Shown: in pieces, positions 60,511 through 64,000 of the stretch
Layout of the letters: the number at the start of each line of letters is the position of its first letter
Position numbering within the stretch: the first letter of the stretch is position 1
DNA from: Ampullaceana balthica
Taxonomy: Eukaryota > Mollusca > Gastropoda > Lymnaeidae
Length of the DNA stretch: 64,000 nucleotides
Direction: 5' to 3'
Assembly (NCBI GenBank): GCA_944989445.1
Contig: CALYLW010000986.1
Coordinates: 124,001-188,000, forward strand
Program-made: the position numbers and the translations under genes
The notes under the pieces: model-generated
Seen by the model: only the letters and a program-made list of their open reading frames with translations
What the model was told of the DNA's origin: nothing
Database searches by the model: none

Positions 60511-60839
60511 ATAGTGCGCACCAAATTACTGCACCAAAATAACACTTTTCGAACGTTCAGCATAAAACTGTTCAATATGATAATAAATGAATCAAATAAA
60601 AATAAATAAAATAAATTGAAGTTCTGTATTACGTTATCTTTTAATCTGATGTGTATTTATTTTGAAAACTTCCGTCATTTTTGACGGGTGATGCGCCGCG
60701 GGTCTCTCCAGAGTTCCTTCTTTTCATTCACTCACAGTCGTTTGCCCAAACCCACCCTATTTTGACAACTGTGTCTTTCAGGAAGTCTTCACCCGTCACT
60801 AAATCATTATCGGCGTATGCTACGTCGCTGGTCAGCTAG
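60510..60839 (+). mobile_element. nonautonomous Helitron-like element, copy 2 (5'-truncated)
   Basis: It ends with the hairpin CGGCGTA/TACGTCG (60811-60827), then CTGGTCAG and CTAG (60836-60839), followed by T. It is the inverse of 34280-34720 with internal differences. The left end begins at GCGCACCAAATTACTGCACC and lacks ~80 bp present in copy 1. Confidence 0.7.
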
Positions 60840-61047
60840 TATCATATATATATTTACCCTCAATTATCACTTACTGACTCACTGTGGCCTAACGCTAAGG
60901 GACATCACTCTGCTTTTTTTAAAATTGAAAATATAGGCTTAAAAAATCATAACCATTTTGGTTTCCAAATTAACATTAACCAAACAACGCACGAACCTAT
61001 GACGTCAGCATGTGTGTTGTAAACAGTGCTGACTGACTCAAAAAGTT

Positions 61048-61390
61048 ATTTTTGGTGCATTAATTTGGTGCGCTGCTTTCTAAAATTAGTAGCGTCACTG
61101 CCAGGACAGACGGGACGTGCATTAAAAAAAATCGTGTGGTGATTAGGACTGTAAAAAAAAATATACATTGTGTACATCTCAGGAATATTTCGTATTTATC
61201 ATACAAGGATAAGTTACTTGTACTTTTGACCCAAAAAAGGGGGCGCCTTAGGCGCCCTACAACCCCTATTATAAAATACTTTGTGTACATTTCAGGAAGT
61301 TTAATATTACGTATTTATCATACAAGGACAAGTTAGTTGGGCTTTTGAAGGAGGTGGCCGGCGCCCTAAAAAAGTGGGTGCCTCAGGCGC
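61048..61390. mobile_element. Helitron-like fragments, rearranged
   Basis: 61048-61095 (TAATTTGGTGCGCTGCTTTC) matches the 5' part of copy 1 in the minus orientation. 61160-61260 and 61279-61385 are two plus-orientation copies of its internal part (ACATTTCAGGAAGTTTAATA and GGCGCC blocks). It is a broken and partly duplicated copy. Confidence 0.6.
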
Positions 61391-61444
61391 AGTGGCACCG
61401 CAGCACAACTTAGTCTTACTATAAGTGTCCCACCTCCTCTTGCC

Positions 61445-61506
61445 TTATCTATCTATCCATCTATCTATCTATCTATCTATCGGTCGGTCGGTCTGTCGGT
61501 CTTTCG

Positions 61507-61538
<32 letters not shown>

Positions 61539-61570
61539 GCCTGCCTGCCTGACTGTCTGTCTGTCTGTAT
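61445..61570. repeat. microsatellite (CTAT)n - (CGGT)n - (CTGT)n
   Basis: Successive tetranucleotide runs CTAT, CGGT/CTGT and CTGC/CTGT. The open frames are artefacts. Confidence 0.95.
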
Positions 61571-62154
61571 TTCTTTATTTATCCTTCCCTTTCTGTCTAA
61601 TTCTTCTCTCATTATTTTTTCTCTCCCTGAGATTTCTCCCTCATTTCTCACCCTCTCACAGCCATTAAAATCTAATGTGACGTCATCTTGTCTCTGTGTA
61701 ATCAATTTTTGCTCAAATCTTCGACATTCTCCTATTCATCCTAACCTCCTTCCTCCCCTCCTTCCTCCCCTCCTTCCTCCCTCCACCCCTCCCATCCACC
61801 CCCCCCCACCGCAGCCATTAAAGCCAGCGTTCGGCTATTTATCGATTGACCAATCTCAGGAAGCAAGAACCGTAACTCTCACGGCGCGCCTGCTTATTGC
61901 CCATTATTGGTTTTAGGAATATCTGATATTTTTCAAGCGCCGTGTTAAAAGCGAATCTCAGATTCCATTTACTTCCAAAAGTCCATCAATGGTAGACGAG
62001 TTTACTTGGTGTTTATGGGGTGTTGGGGGAATGGGGGGTGGTGAAGGGAGGGCTTGAGGGGAGGGGTTGAGGGGAGGTCATAGTGAGGGAGCCGTTGTTT
62101 GAAAGAGTGGCCTTATTTCTGTGTCCACCAAAGCCGTCATGCAGACAGCTACAT

Positions 62155-62505
62155 TTCCTGGAATCAAAACTTGGCTAGTCCTGGAATCAAAACTTGGCTA
62201 GTCCTGGAATCAAAACTTGGCTAGTCCTGGAATCAAAACTTGGCTAGTCCTGGAATCAAAACTTGGCTAGTCCTGGAATCAAAACATGGCTAGTCCTGGA
62301 ATCAAAACTTGGCTAGTCCTGGAATCAAAACTTGGCTAGTCCTGGAATCAAAACTTGGCTAGTCCTGGAATCAAAACATGGCTAGTCCTGGAATCAAAAC
62401 TTGGCTAGTCCTGGAATCAAAACTTGGCTAGTCCTGGAATCAAAACATGGCTAGTCCTGGAATCAAAACTTGGCTAGTCCTGGAATCAAAACTTAGCTAG
62501 TCCTA
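62155..62505. repeat. 24-bp minisatellite, ~14 copies
   Basis: CTGGAATCAAAACTTGGCTA plus GTC C repeats. A CATGG variant appears at units near 62285, 62375 and 62445. The preceding ~50 bp (from 62100) is unique. Confidence 0.94.
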
Positions 62506-62769
62506 GAAGAAGCGATGGATAATATTAGTCTATCTCTGCTATATATATTTTTTTTATTCATGGACTAAAATAGGGTCAAAGTATTTGTGGCTGGCATGAA
62601 TAACAATGTTAAAGGGAATTCTTTTAGAAGTCACGCGCCAATTTGAAAAGGGGAAATAAATAGTATCAAGTATAAAATGAGTTGTTTTAGTAATTCATGT
62701 TCTTTAAGCGGCAACATTAAGTGTAACATGTGACTGTTCAACAAGAAGATATGTTTGTAAGTCATAGTA

Positions 62770-63018
62770 CTCGTAGCGGCTATGTTTGTTTTTAACATGT
62801 CAATAGTGTTAGTGGCTACCCTTATATTAAACATATATATAGTATTAGTGGCTACCCTTATATTAAATATATATATATAGTATTAGTGGCTACCATTATA
62901 TTATATATATATATATAGTGTTAATGGCTACCCTTATATTAAAAATATATATATAGTGTTAGTGGCTACCCTTATATTAAACATATATATAGAATTAGTG
63001 GCTACCCTTATATTAAAT
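62770..63018. repeat. AT-rich ~48-bp repeat, ~6 copies
   Basis: TAGTATTAGTGGCTACCCTT plus ATATTAAA and an (AT)n of variable length. It ends exactly at the CTAG of the Helitron-like element at 63020. Confidence 0.88.
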
Positions 63019-63019
63019 A

Positions 63020-64000
63020 CTAGCAAAATCCCCGTGCTCCGCTGCGGAAGTTAGAATTTTAGTAAGCGTTGAAAACCCGTTTCACACCAATTCAAAACAC
63101 AAATAGATTTCAGTCTGAATCATGATTGATATACTTGTTTGTCAATATTTGTCAAGGTCGTGTAAAATAAAATGGGTACTAAAATGACATTACGGGCCCC
63201 CGTGCAAAATGGATGCAGGATGTGCATATCTCATAAGGTCTGAGGATTTCAATCTAGGTCATGATAGAGAAATGTGACTATATTTATTTAAATTATTTTT
63301 AAGGTAACAAAGCTTTAAATGTTTACGAAAAAAATATGTTGGGTCCCGGCCCCAAAGGAACAGACGTTAGAAGTTCATTACTCTATAGAATATTATTTAA
63401 TTTTTTAAATCAAATTAGGCCATAGTTCATCCATTTACCTAGTAGCCACATTTTAAATTACCTTTTATATAACTAATGTTAAAATATGGCATGCGGGCCC
63501 CCAGCCCGTAATAAGTGGTGTTTTTAAAACTTTTACTTGGGCCCCCGGCCCCCATAAGAGTGAATTTTAAAATTCTTTTACGCCACTTTGAATCGCGAGA
63601 GGCTACTCAACAACTTCCCAAAGTTTCATGCTTCTACCTACACGAGAAGTTTGAGAATTCATGATGATTCAGTTTTTAACATTAGAAAAAAAATTCTTTT
63701 TGGCCCCCGGCCCCCAGTAAGTGTTAATTTAAATATTCTTTTTACCTGTTACAATCACGGAAGTGTACTTATCAACTGCTCAGAGTTTCATGCTTCTACC
63801 TACACGGGAAATATGAGAATTTGTGATTTTCTGTTTTTATATAGCTCATTTTAGGAAAAAACTTCATTTGGGGCCCCGGCCCCAAGTATTTGATAATTTA
63901 AATATTTTTTTGCCTGTTGACATCGCGGAAGTGTACTCAACAACTGCCCAAAGTTTCATGCTTCTGCCTACTCCCAAAATAGGAGAATTAGTTATTTTTC
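63020..64000 (-). mobile_element. Helitron-like element with ~165-bp internal repeats (incomplete)
   Basis: On the minus strand it ends TTCCGCAGCGGA (hairpin), then GCACGGGGATTTTG and CTAG (63020-63023), followed by T. The interior has modules of ~163-167 bp marked by CCAAAGTTTCATGCTTCTAC near 63615, 63778 and 63946, each preceded by GGCCCCCGGCCCC-type blocks. It runs past the window end. No protein seen. Helitron assignment is structural only. Confidence 0.55.

Noticed and set aside
1..64000. A new multi-gene biological system
   Set aside because: No cluster of intact genes is present; all recognisable proteins are broken transposon genes.

Overview
The window looks like intergenic, repeat-saturated nuclear DNA of an animal. 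A marine or freshwater invertebrate, possibly a mollusc, fits the mix of tRNA-derived SINEs, hAT transposons, Helitron-like termini and LINE debris, but the species is an inference I cannot test here. I found no convincing host protein-coding gene, rRNA or functional tRNA. Nearly all long open frames are by-products of tandem repeats whose unit lacks stop codons.

Two kinds of DNA dominate. First, about 34 tandem arrays, unrelated in sequence, occupy roughly 26 kb (about 40% of the window, my own tally). The largest are a 65-bp satellite (8531-13530, 77 units), a 39-bp satellite (44796-47993, 82 units), a 20-bp satellite (17901-19900, 100 units), an 18-bp satellite (54966-56760, 99 units plus a partial), mixed 17/14-bp repeats (15590-17470) and a 1.16-kb pyrimidine tract (25851-27006). 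Unit lengths are both multiples and non-multiples of three, which argues against coding function.

Second, transposable elements. Eight hAT-type insertions can be delimited to the base by terminal inverted repeats plus perfect 8-bp target-site duplications: 6592-6662, 13831-13984, 19950-22399, 34824-35603, 36567-36727, 36946-41525, 37882-38053 (nested in the previous one) and 48523-50735. Four of them carry broken transposase genes. Other elements are a 3' LINE fragment (3795-4558), two tRNA-SINE families with two copies each, Helitron-like ends marked by a hairpin and CTAG (34280, 60839, 63020), a foldback structure (40034-40470) and a possible Penelope-like remnant with a damaged hammerhead-like motif (189-960).

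Layout: 1-8 kb holds old repeat debris with SINE, LINE and one tiny MITE; 8-28.5 kb is mostly satellites, with one hAT element beside the 20-bp array; 28.5-34 kb is unassigned DNA and four minisatellites; 34-41.5 kb is a nest of Helitron-like and hAT elements; 42-48 kb is satellites; 48.5-50.7 kb is a hAT element; 53-60.5 kb is minisatellites with a SINE; 60.5-64 kb is Helitron-like sequence and microsatellites. No genes here work together as a pathway, and I see no evidence for a new multi-gene system. The interesting content is repeat biology.
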